A DNA stretch of 64,000 nt from Arachis hypogaea. Its lineage: Eukaryota > Streptophyta > Magnoliopsida > Fabales > Fabaceae. Below, in pieces: positions 1 through 11,949 of this stretch (its first letter is position 1; every line of letters starts with the position of its first letter). The notes beneath the pieces are model-generated. The model did not search any database. It was given only the letters and a program-made list of their open reading frames with translations, and had not been told where the DNA came from. The position numbers and the translations under genes were made by a program. The stretch is from contig NC_092053.1 in NCBI RefSeq assembly GCF_003086295.3, positions 115,639,130-115,703,129 on the forward strand, given 5' to 3'.

Positions 1-1219
1 AACAGGTGAGGTTCTTCTCTCATTACTTAGACTAACCATCTTTTAGCTCATTCGTGTGCCATTTGTTAGGAGATGTCGTGCTGGATTATTGCCAATATTG
101 TATCTCTAGAGGTGGGAAAAGATGATTAGTGTTACACTTCATGTAAGACATGCCCGAAGAAGGTTGTTGAAAGTAAAGATAGGTATTGGTGTGACCATTG
201 TAGACGTGTAGGCTTCAAGGCTATGTTGAGGTAATTACTTAGCATACAAAAAAAAATGTGACACTCACCTGACATCAATATTGAAAATGTTGTACCTTGA
301 CTGTAGCATTATTTAGTAGGGTTAGAATTTGCTAATTCAATTCTGCTTCCACGGTGCTGCAGGTATAGGCTACAAATAATTGTTACTGATGGAACTGGGT
401 GTCTAAAGCTCATTGTGTGGAACAAAGAAGCAGAGCAGATGGTGGGAAAGCCTGCTGACAAAGTTAACGAGATATGTGTAAGTCAACTTTAAATGTTTAT
501 AACCAAGTTATGCAAGGTCAGTTATCTATCTTCCACTAACAACAATTCCTAATGTATGTGTGAAGATGTTGGAAAAGACTAACTCATACCCAAAATACTT
601 GGATAATGTTATTGACAAAAGATTCTTATTCAAACTGAACATTACATACAAGAATATAAATGCCATTGAGGGGGTATACAGTGTAACCAAGCTTTCAGAT
701 GAGGACTTACTCATATCGAGCCTCGGGTGTGCCAGCTCTTCTGTTGAAGCCTCTGTAAGTATAACTTTTGGGAGCATTGCTAAGAGCAAATACTATCTTG
801 CATGACAAAAAAGAATGCCCACAGTTATAGTATTACTGAAAATGTACTTTCTTGCAGACTTCCCAACTAATGGGTCATACCTCTCTAACTGAGACAGAAG
901 ATGATAGCAATGCCCACGGGGTAGTTTCTCTTTCGAAGGTGAGATTTGTATATATAATGATTGTTAATATTTGTTATGTGGAAAAAATGGTCTGAAAGGT
1001 AGATCATGTAAATTGGATATAAACTAATTGTTTAGTTAATGTCAACCAAAGGACTCTGCTGTGGAAAGCAATGGTGATAGCTCTTATCAAACTCCAGCAA
1101 AGAGGTCATCCCCTGATACAGTTGATGGATGCATAGGAGAAGCAATTGTCTCTGCAGATGCACAAGCATCGGCTAACAAGACCTTTAGGCGGAATTCTGG
1201 AAAAAAAAAGATGGAGTAA
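1..1219 (+). pseudogene. RPA70-like protein, C-terminal part (5' truncated by window)
   Basis: This encodes the C-terminal OB-fold and zinc ribbon of a replication protein A large-subunit homologue, which binds single-stranded DNA. Exons I can place are about 130-231, 363-477, 566-754, 858-938 and 1052-1219, with GT donors and AG acceptors and a TAA stop at 1217-1219. The zinc ribbon shows two CxxC pairs (SCKTC and YWCDHC), followed by the OB-fold strands LQIIVTDGTG and LKLIVWNKEAEQM. A TAG at 127-129 interrupts the frame where a tryptophan would be expected, so this copy looks inactivated unless an unusual splice removes the codon. The upstream half of the gene lies outside the window. In Helitrons such proteins are thought to protect the single-stranded intermediate; that role is inferred from context. 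Confidence 0.75.
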
Positions 1220-3445
1220 TTGATCTTTTTATTAGGAAATTTCTAATTGAATGTTATTAGGGGTTATTATGAAGCAGTGTAGTTTGCACTTATATGCATA
1301 ATGTTATTACCCTTTCATCATTTTGATGCTTCTGTTGATGTTGGAAACCAACCATTAGAAACTGTGGTCATTAGTAATAGATTTTATGGAAGGGCTATGT
1401 GTTCCCATCTGCAGTTATTATCAATGTGTAACAATTTAAATTAAAAAGTAATCTTTGGTATTGGCAGACTTCAAAGTCTTTATTGGAAGGCATAAAATTA
1501 CAGAAAAATAATAATAATAATAATAAAGATGAAAATGTCTTATTTTTTCGGCTGAATATTCTACACATTTTTATTTTTAATATTGGATTAACAATGATGT
1601 TTTTCTAAATTGTGATCTACTATGATATTTTTCTAAGATGTGGATGGATTGATTTAATTTATGGAGTACAAATCGGATCGTCTGATTTGTGTTTAAAAAA
1701 TTAAAAAAAATATGGAGTACACGATTTGTGTACTCTAATTTTTTTTATTTTTTAAACACCTATTTTTTTTAAATTTTTTAAACACCTACTGATTTGTGTA
1801 CCCCAAATTTTTATAATTTTTTAAACACAAACCGGACACTATTAAAATTTTTTAAACACAAATCGGACACTATTAAATTTTTTTTAAATAACTACTTTTA
1901 AAAAAAATTGTTGCCGAAACACTATTTTTTGCTTTGAAATCTACAATTAAATGTGAGTCAAAGACAATAACACTAGATGTATTAAAAAAATATACTACCA
2001 CAGAAACATTCTTATTTATTTTGAAGCAGGTCTGATGTAATCATTATAAATATTTAATAATAATTAAGCTATACCAATAACAATTTATCCTATATTATAT
2101 GTTGACAACAAAAAAATTTCAACTCAAAGAATATACCAAGTTATAGTAAGAATTACTGGGTTAAAATAGCTATTTATAACTGCAGAACAATTTCTGGAAC
2201 ATTTTGAAGAATACATGTAGATAATATTTTATAGTTTCATTTGTATGAAATTTCCAAGTAGATAACATTAGTTAGCTTATTTTTTACTATCTATTAATTG
2301 TATTCAGCTGACATTTTTGCTAATATATCTACTAATCATGTATCTATCTATTACCTACCTAAATGAGGTCAGATTTTTACTAAATTAGTCAAAGTTACTG
2401 ACTAATTTTTACTGCGTGGACAATGCAATACAGATTTTGATTTATTCTAACTTTTAAAATGTGCTGACCAAAAGAAGCAATAACAACACTGCTTTGTTAA
2501 TTTTTTGGATATCTTAATTGTGGCTTAAAGTTTGAGTTTCAATAATAGTCTTGCATACATAATAAACAAAAAGTTTGCTACAAGGTCACCGAATCAAATA
2601 ATCATACAATTCATTTTAAATATATTGGTGTAGCAACTAGAAGTTGCTGAACGGATGGATAGTAACCCACTTGCAAATGTTCATTTATAACAGTCTCATT
2701 AAAGAGGTAATGATTCATGAATCCTGCAATAAGATTTTAAAATCAAGTATTAAATATGTATTGTCATATCTAAGCAGTCTCTTCACAAATTTATTAAAGA
2801 AGCATGCTGCTCAATGAGAGAAGTCTTAGCTCTTTATGTCACACAACAACGAATAAAGAGATAATTTTGTTTAAAAAGTTTATTAGCTTTTGGTTATACA
2901 TTGAGTTACATAATTGTTCATACAGAACAATTAGAAGGAGGGAAGATAGAGTGGATATACTCTGCTATACCTGATTTGGAGGTCATGTCAGCATTAATGC
3001 TGAATCTCATATGAGATTATTTTTCAGCTTTATTGTAACTTCATTTAAAGCCTTCCTCTATTGAAACAAAAGATGCCTTCGTATTGCTTCCTATCTTCTC
3101 TTTGGTATGACATTTGGGAAGACTTTACTACTTATCCATTCCTTTTGCATTCCCATATTTCAACATCAATGGGTACAAAATGATTTTTTCTTTATCTAAA
3201 ACAATATTTAATTACTCAAAAATAGAAAGATATCAGCAATATATGGAATTACTACATTTAGTTCTAGAGGCTCTGATTTCCTTGACAAGTGTAAATTAGC
3301 TTTTATTCCTCCGTGGATTATTAGGAAACTTCCAAAGTTAACTTAAAAAGATACCTGTTATATTTCTTTAGTCCCCTTTCCATTTAAATTAGAGACATAA
3401 AAACCTATTCAATGTGGCAGTTGAATCCTTAAGTAGCTTTTCTTC
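1220..3445. other. AT-rich spacer with Helitron-intron-like block
   Basis: I see no gene in this stretch. At 1660-1880 there are short A/T-rich near-repeats built on a TTTAAACACAAATCGGACAC motif. At about 1880-2080 there is a diverged copy of a block that recurs at about 12300, 12900 and 13570. Shared landmarks are 'aactactt', a run of A, 'attttttgctttgaaat', and 'aaagacaataacactag'. A short open frame at 3114-3299 has no recognisable features and is probably chance. Confidence 0.5.
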
Positions 3446-3453
3446 TATAAATA
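3446..3453 (+). promoter_or_regulatory. TATA box of first F-box gene
   Basis: TATAAATA lies 117 bp upstream of the ATG at 3570, a plausible distance for a plant core promoter with a short 5' leader. No experimental start site is known. Confidence 0.45.
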
Positions 3454-3569
3454 AAGACAAGTGCAGATACCATATCAAGACATATCCTCACCCAAAAAAG
3501 TTCATACTCCTAACTCTCATATTTTTCTACTCAGTTCCTTCTATAGTGCATCCTCATATTTGACAAAGA

Positions 3570-4715
3570 ATGAGTGATATTCCTCCTCACTCCATTCCCC
3601 TCCCTGAACTACCTAATGAACTTCTCTTGGAAATATTCCATCGCTGTGATGCTTCGACCATTTTGAATGGTCGCATGACGTCTCGCTACTGGAGAGGAAA
3701 GCTCAGCAGCTATCACTTTGTCACAAATGTGTCTGAGACATGGAGAAATGATGGAATATCACTAATGCTACATTTTTGCTATCCATCCTCTTTCATGAGC
3801 TCTCTTGACTGGGTCATGATGATGGATGCCTCGACGGGGTATACCAGTCCATTTCAATTCCCATTCTTGCTAACTTATGAAGGTTGGTTCCAACTGATTG
3901 ACATTCAAAATGGAGTATTTCGCATCAAATACTCTTCCATGGGACAAAAGAGCTACTTGATAGCTTGGAATCCAGTGAGCCGGAGGTCCAAACTCATCCC
4001 AGATCCTGTCTACATCTTTGAACCTGAAATGGCTTATTCATATGCATTTTCATACTATCCATATACTTTTGACTATGCTATCGTGTATGTGTTCCAACAC
4101 AGTGATGAAACTACAGCATGCACACTCGCCATGTATACCAGCACCACAAGAACTTGGGATGTGGTTTTGCCATGTCCATCATATGTTCAAAGGTTAGATC
4201 CAACCTACGTTACACTTGATGGAGTTATTTATTGGCTAACACGCTCATTTGAGGATGTTGAGCAAAGATCCCCATATATTGTATGCTTTTCTATATTATC
4301 TCAAACCTTTCAACAAATTGTCGTCCCTGAACAAGCTTTGGGGCATTGTTACATGCTAATGAATCTTAACCAAAAGCTTTGTCTCGCTTCATCCAACCAT
4401 AATGAAGAAGACTTCTCCACTGCTATTTGGCATGTTAATGTTACAGAGGAGAAACCAACTTGGACTAGGTTATTTATGTATAATGGGGATGGTCCGCTAT
4501 TTACTCCAACCAACTTCATTGGTGAAGATATCATACAAATCAAAGAAAGTCATTTTCAAGTTGATGGAGTCGATGAATCAAAATTTCCACACTTCCATAT
4601 CTGTCGGTATACTCCTATGAACAACAGAAGGAGAACCCTTCATTGGGTAGAATACGAAGATGAAGTCAGACTCAGGTCCATGCATGTGTACCACAAGACA
4701 TTATATCCAGTGTGA
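3570..4715 (+). CDS. F-box protein with F-box-associated (FBA) domain
   Basis: This is a 381-residue single-exon protein. An N-terminal F-box at about residues 11-50 (LPNELLLEIFHRC...) is the motif that docks onto SKP1 in SCF ubiquitin ligases. The remaining residues, about 115-300, resemble the plant F-box-associated beta-propeller-like domain thought to bind the substrate. Cues are YLIAWNPVSRRSKLIPDP, FSYYPYTFDYAIVYVF and VTLDGVIYWLT. Length and single-exon structure fit plant FBA-type F-box proteins. The ATG is the first in frame and follows a TATA box. The frame is fully open with no sign of decay, unlike most of this window. A related gene lies 2.4 kb downstream on the same strand. Both lie between an RPA fragment and a Helitron helicase, so they may be Helitron cargo. 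The substrate is unknown. Confidence 0.85.
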   Translation: MSDIPPHSIPLPELPNELLLEIFHRCDASTILNGRMTSRYWRGKLSSYHFVTNVSETWRNDGISLMLHFCYPSSFMSSLDWVMMMDASTGYTSPFQFPFLLTYEGWFQLIDIQNGVFRIKYSSMGQKSYLIAWNPVSRRSKLIPDPVYIFEPEMAYSYAFSYYPYTFDYAIVYVFQHSDETTACTLAMYTSTTRTWDVVLPCPSYVQRLDPTYVTLDGVIYWLTRSFEDVEQRSPYIVCFSILSQTFQQIVVPEQALGHCYMLMNLNQKLCLASSNHNEEDFSTAIWHVNVTEEKPTWTRLFMYNGDGPLFTPTNFIGEDIIQIKESHFQVDGVDESKFPHFHICRYTPMNNRRRTLHWVEYEDEVRLRSMHVYHKTLYPV

Positions 4716-7125
4716 TTTCCACCTTTCACATTGGACTTGAAGATTGCCCAAGGTTATAAAATGCTATGTTATGATGGGTTTGAGTTACTGCAACGTATAT
4801 GTATTAAACTCTGTTTCACGCTTAAGTATAATGCATGTTCTCTGTTCTAAGTTGCTATTGTGTGGTTTAGGTAAAATCACATAATCTAGGTGCTGATTAT
4901 TATTAGTTTAAAAATATATATTGCAAGAAGGTATGTAGTACATGTTCATGTATTGCATGAAGCTATGTATTAGAGGTTATTCTCCATGTCTACTTTGTTA
5001 CGTTGTATTATCAAGCTTTGCTTCCTAAATATTTATGTGGCTTACTAAATTTAGAGAAAACTTGCTTTGAATTAATTTAGCAGTGTTGTTAGTCAGAATT
5101 ACTGACTTCCCCATGATAGCTAAGCTGCAGGGGTTTTAAAACTACACTTTCTTTACTCAACTCCATCCTTATTCGTTGAAGTATCTATCCTTCAAATTAA
5201 TCAAGTTAAACGAACTACCGTCTCTTAATAACTATACATCTTATATTAATTATGATTAGATTCTATTGTTTGAAGTAAGAATCCTCTGCTATGCAAGTAA
5301 CAATGCAATTCAAGGTTAATAATTTTTTTTACTTTCTCCATTTGTACTCACAAAACTACTATCAAAAATGCCCTTTCTCCAAATTTGTTTTTTAATGGAG
5401 AATAACAACCATTGCTAATATCACATTATATATTAGAATCATTGTAAAATACTTTTCTTTCAAAATAGTTTTATTCAATATTTTTTCATCCATACACATT
5501 TTCTTAATCAATTGAAAAAATGAACTACAAAGAAATTAAGATTTCAAAGTTTTATAAGAGCTACAGGAGTAACTGTAATAATCAATAAAATTAGATTAGT
5601 CATATTGTGTTTAGTTTTCTGTGGTGATACCAAATGATGATATCCTTATTTTAGGGTATAGAAAAGGTATGAAAATAAATGTCTTATTGGAAGGTAGTTA
5701 ATTCTAATAATAGCTCTCCATTTGTGCCTGAACAAACTGATGCCCATAATCAGTTCTCAAATGAGTATCATGATTCTACACATGTGAAGTATCTTTCACA
5801 AATGTTAAGGTTGAGAGACTATATGAAATTATTGAAGTTAATGGTTCTGAGGAGAAACTTAGACCTTTTTTTTTCAAATTAACAATTCAAAGGATACTCA
5901 TATATTTTGTACTAATTCATTAGTCTATGAATTCAAGTGTCCCAAATGCAAAATTTTTTACATTGAACAAAGGTCTCTGCATCATGCTTGCAGCCACCTT
6001 TTGCATAAAAATATTTTATGCATCATCCAATAATCTCACATCACATGCTTAACTTGAAATAATGAATTCATGACTTCATGTATGGATGAGCTCATATACA
6101 TAGGTTTAATCACAAATACTGCCATAATAGAAAGTCATAAATTGTTTTAACTTACTATTCCAAATAATTAGTATGGCTAAATCCATCCAGTGCTAACATA
6201 GCATACTATGCACAAATCATTAATCTATTAATTTAATCCTAACTAAAGCAAGCTTTTATATATTAAAGAAATATTTTATACATGAAGGTTTCAAGCCACC
6301 TATTGCAGGTTGGAGTAAATTTATGTCAGCCTTTATAGATCAAATTTGTAACCCTCTTGAAAGGGTGAATATTTCTTTTAATAAATTACTCTTAAGTAAT
6401 GTCTTGATTTATAACTAATACTCAAATGGAAACATTATTACCGGATTTTATACTGCTTGATAAAAATTTGACAAGTAATTGTGAAAAGAAGTTTAGTGTT
6501 TTAGATTTGATTTATTAATTTTGAATTTCACCAATAATTAAATTTTTAAAGTGTTCTTGACATCTAATTTTAAATTGAATTTGTATCCAACCAAAAAATA
6601 TTGATAAAAAATAAATTAATTATAAAGTCAAGTAACTATATAAATGACTGAAAATAGTTTATAGTTAGGATCTTTTTTTTTTTCAGGAACAGAACTTAGT
6701 TGGTTTTAAACTAAGAACTTTGCATGCCATTTTCATTTAGTTCACATAACAATAAATAGCACATAAGACAATGAGTGATGTCAAAATCTATATAATACCG
6801 TGCAAATCAAATCAATGTGTTGATGGATATACTTTACTTGTGACTTGATGTCTGCTGATGACAATTACACCGGCTAGCAGTGTACTTTGTCACATAAACT
6901 AATAAAAAATTGGAAAATGTCAATGGAATTTAACAACCAAAAAATGGAAAAAAGTCAATTAACCCGCGCAACACTCATACATATTCCTTTTAGGTAGTAA
7001 AGCAGGGTTTCTGTTTAATTGTAATGGTCTTTGAAAAGCAAGAAAGGTTCCTCAGCTCTATCTATGCCTATGTACTAAATTCTTTAAAAGACTGATTTCT
7101 TTGGTAAGAAACAAAGTTTCACAAA
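4716..7125. other. Intergenic, AT-rich
   Basis: No convincing gene here. An open frame of 67 codons at 5679-5882 and a short stretch near 5930-6005 with two CxxC-spaced cysteines and histidines could be scraps of a decayed gene. Frames shift between them and I cannot name a family. Confidence 0.4.
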
Positions 7126-8259
7126 ATGTTAGGGATAATGCCAACTTTTGATTCCTCTTCTCCTTTCCTTCCTCAGGATGTAATTCTTTACATCCTAGGA
7201 AAAGTTGATAATAGATGTCTCTACAGATGCAGGACATTGAACAAATTTTGGTGCTCTTCATTGATGGAATTTAAGTTCCTATCTCAGCACCACCTAAATT
7301 TTTCACATAATAAACAAGCACTTTTGTTGCATATTTTTTTTTCAGAGTGGACAAAAGCTAACAATGCAATTATCAGTGTCAATGCTTTAACAGGTGCATC
7401 GAAGACATTGTGTCTCCCAACACAGTTAACAACATGCAATGATTTTACCCTTGTGGGTTCTGAGCTTGGGAACGTCTGCCTAACATTTACAGATGGCTGC
7501 CGGAAGAATATGGTACTCATTTGGAACTTGCTAACGAGCAGTGTTCGCCACTTACCTCAACCACGGATTTTTAAAGCTCACACATGCGTCTCAATCTTTG
7601 CTTTCACATACTACCCTTCCACCACGGAGTACTGTGTAATGCATGTGTTCAAGAAAAAATTTGATGACAAAAACATATGGTACACCATCTGGAATAGTAA
7701 GTACCAGCAATGGGAACCCAAGAGAGTTGCCAATGGTGATACTACCAACATCAGTCCTGATTACGTTTCAAAAAATTGGTTAATTTTCTGGATTAATTTT
7801 GGTGGATTAACTTTGGATAAACCACAATCCGTCCTAATATTCTCCATAACCAACTACAACTGGTGTTTAAGTCAAATTCCCAACAAGGCAAAGTCAGATT
7901 GTAATGCACTGGTACTACTCAAAGATCATATTTGCTACATCTCCTATCCAGCTAACATTGATCACTATAGCATATCATTATGGATTCTTCAAATGAAAAC
8001 AGAAGATAGCTTTCGTTGGAATCCTCTATATGCAGTGGAAACCGTTAGAATGTATGAGCAACCAAAATTATTTCTTGAGGAGGAACTCATTTGCTTAACA
8101 CAACAAGTAAGCGAAGGATATATTTTTACAAAAGAAATTGTGCTTTCAAGATGTTCTTGGGAGCCATATCAACGACGACATTTATATTGGCAGAGCTGGC
8201 CAACACAAATTCAGTTAAAGAGAATCATTCTTCACATGCCAGGGGTGTTTCCTATTTAG
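7126..8259 (+). CDS. F-box protein with FBA domain (second, diverged paralogue)
   Basis: This is a 377-residue single-exon protein. The F-box spans about residues 14-52 (FLPQDVILYILGKV...CRTLNKFWCSSL). The rest follows the layout of the gene at 3570-4715: NMVLIWNLLTSSVRHLPQP, then FAFTYYPSTTEYCVMHVF, then a C-terminal block ending in PGVFPI. The two proteins are clearly related but strongly diverged, so the duplication is old. Start at 7126 is the first ATG; a second in-frame ATG at 7138 would remove four residues. The frame is intact, and SCF adaptor function is inferred from the F-box. It lies about 800 bp upstream of the Helitron RepHel gene on the same strand, consistent with carriage by that element. 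Confidence 0.82.
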   Translation: MLGIMPTFDSSSPFLPQDVILYILGKVDNRCLYRCRTLNKFWCSSLMEFKFLSQHHLNFSHNKQALLLHIFFSEWTKANNAIISVNALTGASKTLCLPTQLTTCNDFTLVGSELGNVCLTFTDGCRKNMVLIWNLLTSSVRHLPQPRIFKAHTCVSIFAFTYYPSTTEYCVMHVFKKKFDDKNIWYTIWNSKYQQWEPKRVANGDTTNISPDYVSKNWLIFWINFGGLTLDKPQSVLIFSITNYNWCLSQIPNKAKSDCNALVLLKDHICYISYPANIDHYSISLWILQMKTEDSFRWNPLYAVETVRMYEQPKLFLEEELICLTQQVSEGYIFTKEIVLSRCSWEPYQRRHLYWQSWPTQIQLKRIILHMPGVFPI

Positions 8260-9052
8260 TGCAGAAATTCAAATAGAATGTAAAATACAAAATTATGATT
8301 TATGTTCCATGCTTAGTTAGCTTTGATGCTGTTATAGTTTTCATTGTATTAATTTATAGTTTCTACATACTATATCACTAGGACATGCCCTGCCTTCAAT
8401 GAGTACGTATATTGTTATAGTCTCTTCTGTTGTGGAAAACAAGAGCCATTTTCCAGGGTGCCCTCCTAAAGTTTACAAAAATTCTACAAGAAAATAAATA
8501 AAGTTGCGCCATAAGTTAGACATACAAAGGCGTTACAAAAAAATTATTTTCATTTGTCTCTACCATCTCAAGTCTATATAAATCTTCAAATCTTTCCCAA
8601 ATGATACATTCTAACAAGGAACTAACAGTTGTATAGTCTCAAGTATCCTTTTCACGGAAGGTTTATATTCAAAGAAAAAAAACTCATTGCATTAAAAGAA
8701 TGAAGGATATCCTTTTTTAAAACACCACTAAACAATATCTGCCACCATTTGTTTTTTATCAGCAAAAAAATGCTGCTTGCTTCCAAAAAAGTACAGCTAA
8801 CATGATCAATTTATGTAGTTTAAAAAATTTTGCTTCCAGAGAAGGCTTGTCCCACGTTGATCGAGGCATCCTAACCATGGCGCGACAGTACACCTTTAGG
8901 TGTATCAGAAATTGAAGTCTCCTATAACATGACAATTGACACATGTAAAATAAAAAAAATATCAAGCAACCTCCCAAATAATGAAATAGTGGTAGAGTTC
9001 TTTCATACCATTGTTACCACAACAACCACACATTCACCATAGAAGGACAAAG
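8260..9052. other. Spacer upstream of Helitron RepHel gene
   Basis: AT-rich with no recognisable gene. It probably holds the promoter and 5' leader of the RepHel gene, but I see no convincing TATA box close to the proposed ATG. Confidence 0.35.
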
Positions 9053-11880
9053 ATGAATTTGCCAGACCAAGGAGTTGAGAATGCAAAAGAAGCAAGGCGA
9101 AATAGATTGTTCAAGATAGCTGGAAAAAAAAGAAAGCTCCATTATTCTATCCACAAAGGTGCCCACAAAACATATTTATACACTTTGGATGAATCAAATT
9201 TCATGCTGCCTTCATCATTTGTTTGGCCATTAACAAGACCTCTCTTATCTTATATCATACATTGCAGAGAACTCTGACGTGGGACATCCCATGCTTCAAC
9301 AACAACATATTGCTACAAAGCATATACCTCAGCATTGTGCACAGCAAGAATCAGAGCATAGAACACCTTTGAAAGAGTTGCATCTACCCTTATTACAAGG
9401 TATGTAACATAAACTGTTCATACTTCAACTTTAAAGGACCTTTTATACAAGAGTAAACAAATTTTGTATTCAAACTTTTACTGCAACACTTGCATTGTGT
9501 AACCCTGGTGATTTTTGACAGCCATCTTAATGGTTGTCTTTATAATCATTCTTCCTGCTTTAAAACTTTGCTGCCACAACTAATTAAACTAACATGTCAT
9601 GTGAAATCCAAAAAAATATGGGATATGGTTCATATTATACATTGTCAATTAATCCTCTTAACATTAACTATGTTTAGGGACAGAAAACAACATACATGTT
9701 ATTCCACATGCGGCTCAATTGCACTGCCATGCCAAAATGCCTTCAACAAGTCTAACTCCAGGACGCCACATACTAACTCCAACTTCACACAACATCATTC
9801 ATATTCAAACATCCCAACTAGCATCAAATACATCTCTACTGCCAGGTTAAACTCCTAATTTACTTCCATGTGTTATCCATATTTATATTACTATGTTAGC
9901 CTAATCATAACAATGAAGAAATTCTTTGAATGTATATACAACTTCTTAGGTGCGACCAGTTTTCATAACCTTGCCTCAAACGAAACTGCAAATCATCACA
10001 TAGATCCAGTCTCTTCTACGCATGTAACTCCCACAAGACACACTCTAGATGCATCTCAACCTGACACGGTCAACTTTGAATCAACCCCTATGCATAGCAC
10101 CATCACATTTCACACAAATACAGGTCATAGATAATATTTGTTCTTGAAGTACTATAATGAATTAACTCCCAATGTATATATACCTTTCAAATAACATTTA
10201 AACCTTTTACATATAAAATAAATTTCTTTTTTCCAGATTCTGTACGATATCCAGATTCAATCAATACAAACAATGCAGGTGAATATGAGACTAATACAAC
10301 AGTCAATTTTACTCTAAGTGAACATCAAAATTTTGCAGTGTTATATTCTTGCCGTTATCTCTAATGCCAGCCATGCTTGCCTATAATGCTTATATTATGT
10401 GCAATTCCTTCTTTAGGAAGATTCTTATCTGAAAATGTTTTAGATTAGAATTCAAAGGTCAGTAGTCATAATGTACTCTTTTTTAGTTAGAATGTTAAAT
10501 TTAAAAATTGTTCATCGAAAAATTTTATTTTATTAAAATATAAGATTAATAAATCAAGTCAATAGTCTCGGTGAAACCAAGTACAATTTCAAGACTCTTA
10601 TCATGTACCAATAAAAGGAATTGAATTGAAGCAACTACCAAACAAATAAAAAATCTCATGCTTCTTTTCACTACTTTTATCATGTAATAGAATAAAAAAT
10701 TTGTTTCATTATATTATTACCTAAGTAATACTGTTAAAGTTCCATATTAATTTTTTTTTATACTCTAAAAAAGATTTCAGCTGTAAAAAAAGATTTTTGG
10801 ATAACATTCTTATTCAACCTTTTGAATTGAACAGATTTCCAAGGATTAAGCACCAACGCACAATATAACACAACACATGTAAGAGGATTGAACGCGTTTA
10901 CTGCTAATGTTGCTGATCCAAGTTAGTACCTTACAATTCTAAACTTTCCTTATCATATAAATTCTACTGGAGAATTTCATTTTTTTTTTGTGGTAAAATC
11001 AAATTCTATAATCTCTCTCACACACACATATATATATATGTTAAACAAAATAGACACAGTTAACGACAAAGACCTAATATCATAATTTTTCGTAAAGAAT
11101 TATTTAATCATTATAATAAATTCATCAAGTAAGAAAAATTAATTAATTATTTCAATGTCAAATAAAATTTAATAAAAACTTTTATTGAAATTCGGCGTGC
11201 ACAACAAAAATGACGCTTTCCGAGATGAAATAGCATAAGTTTAAATTATACTTTACATTCAGAAATATAATGTTTAAATTATAATGAGAGAGAGAGAGAG
11301 CTATATATGCAATAACAAAAACGTAGAGATAAGGCGTTATATAAGAAAGCTATGAAAAAAAACTCAATATTGTAATTTAATGCACTTTTTACTTAATGAT
11401 TCAAATAAAATTAGATTTGTTTTAATGCTAATGTTTATTTTCCTGTTAACACTATTAAATTCATGTTATGTTTGGTACAATAATATCTATTAAATTTAAC
11501 TATTTACGTTAATATTTTCCTTTCCACATATTAGTCGATATGTTTATAAAAATAAAAAGTTTCATTTATTCCACTAAGTCAATTTTTCCATTATATTTCG
11601 TTAAGTTTAATTGATTTATTAATCCATTGTGTCATTAATCTATTTCCATTAAGAATTTATATTTGAAAAAAGTTTTCTTAGATAATATTTTTTATTCAAC
11701 CTTTTAAATTTAACAGACTTCCAAGAATTAAATACCAACACACAATGTAACACAAGACGTACAGGAGAATTTAACGGGTTTACTGCAAATGTTACTGATT
11801 CAAGTTAGTACTTTACAATTCTAAACTTCTCTTATCATATAAATTCTATTTCAAAAATTCATTTTTTCGGTCGTCAAATT

Positions 11881-11949
<69 letters not shown>

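Noticed and set aside
2326..2360. Helitron 5' end at ATCTACTAATC
   Set aside because: A|TC followed by an A/T-rich stretch is too common in this DNA. There is no copy to compare with, so I do not claim a left terminus.
5930..6005. Possible C2H2 zinc finger (FKCPKCK ... HHACSH)
   Set aside because: Spacing does not fit a standard C2H2 finger and the frame closes quickly. At best it is a scrap of a lost gene.
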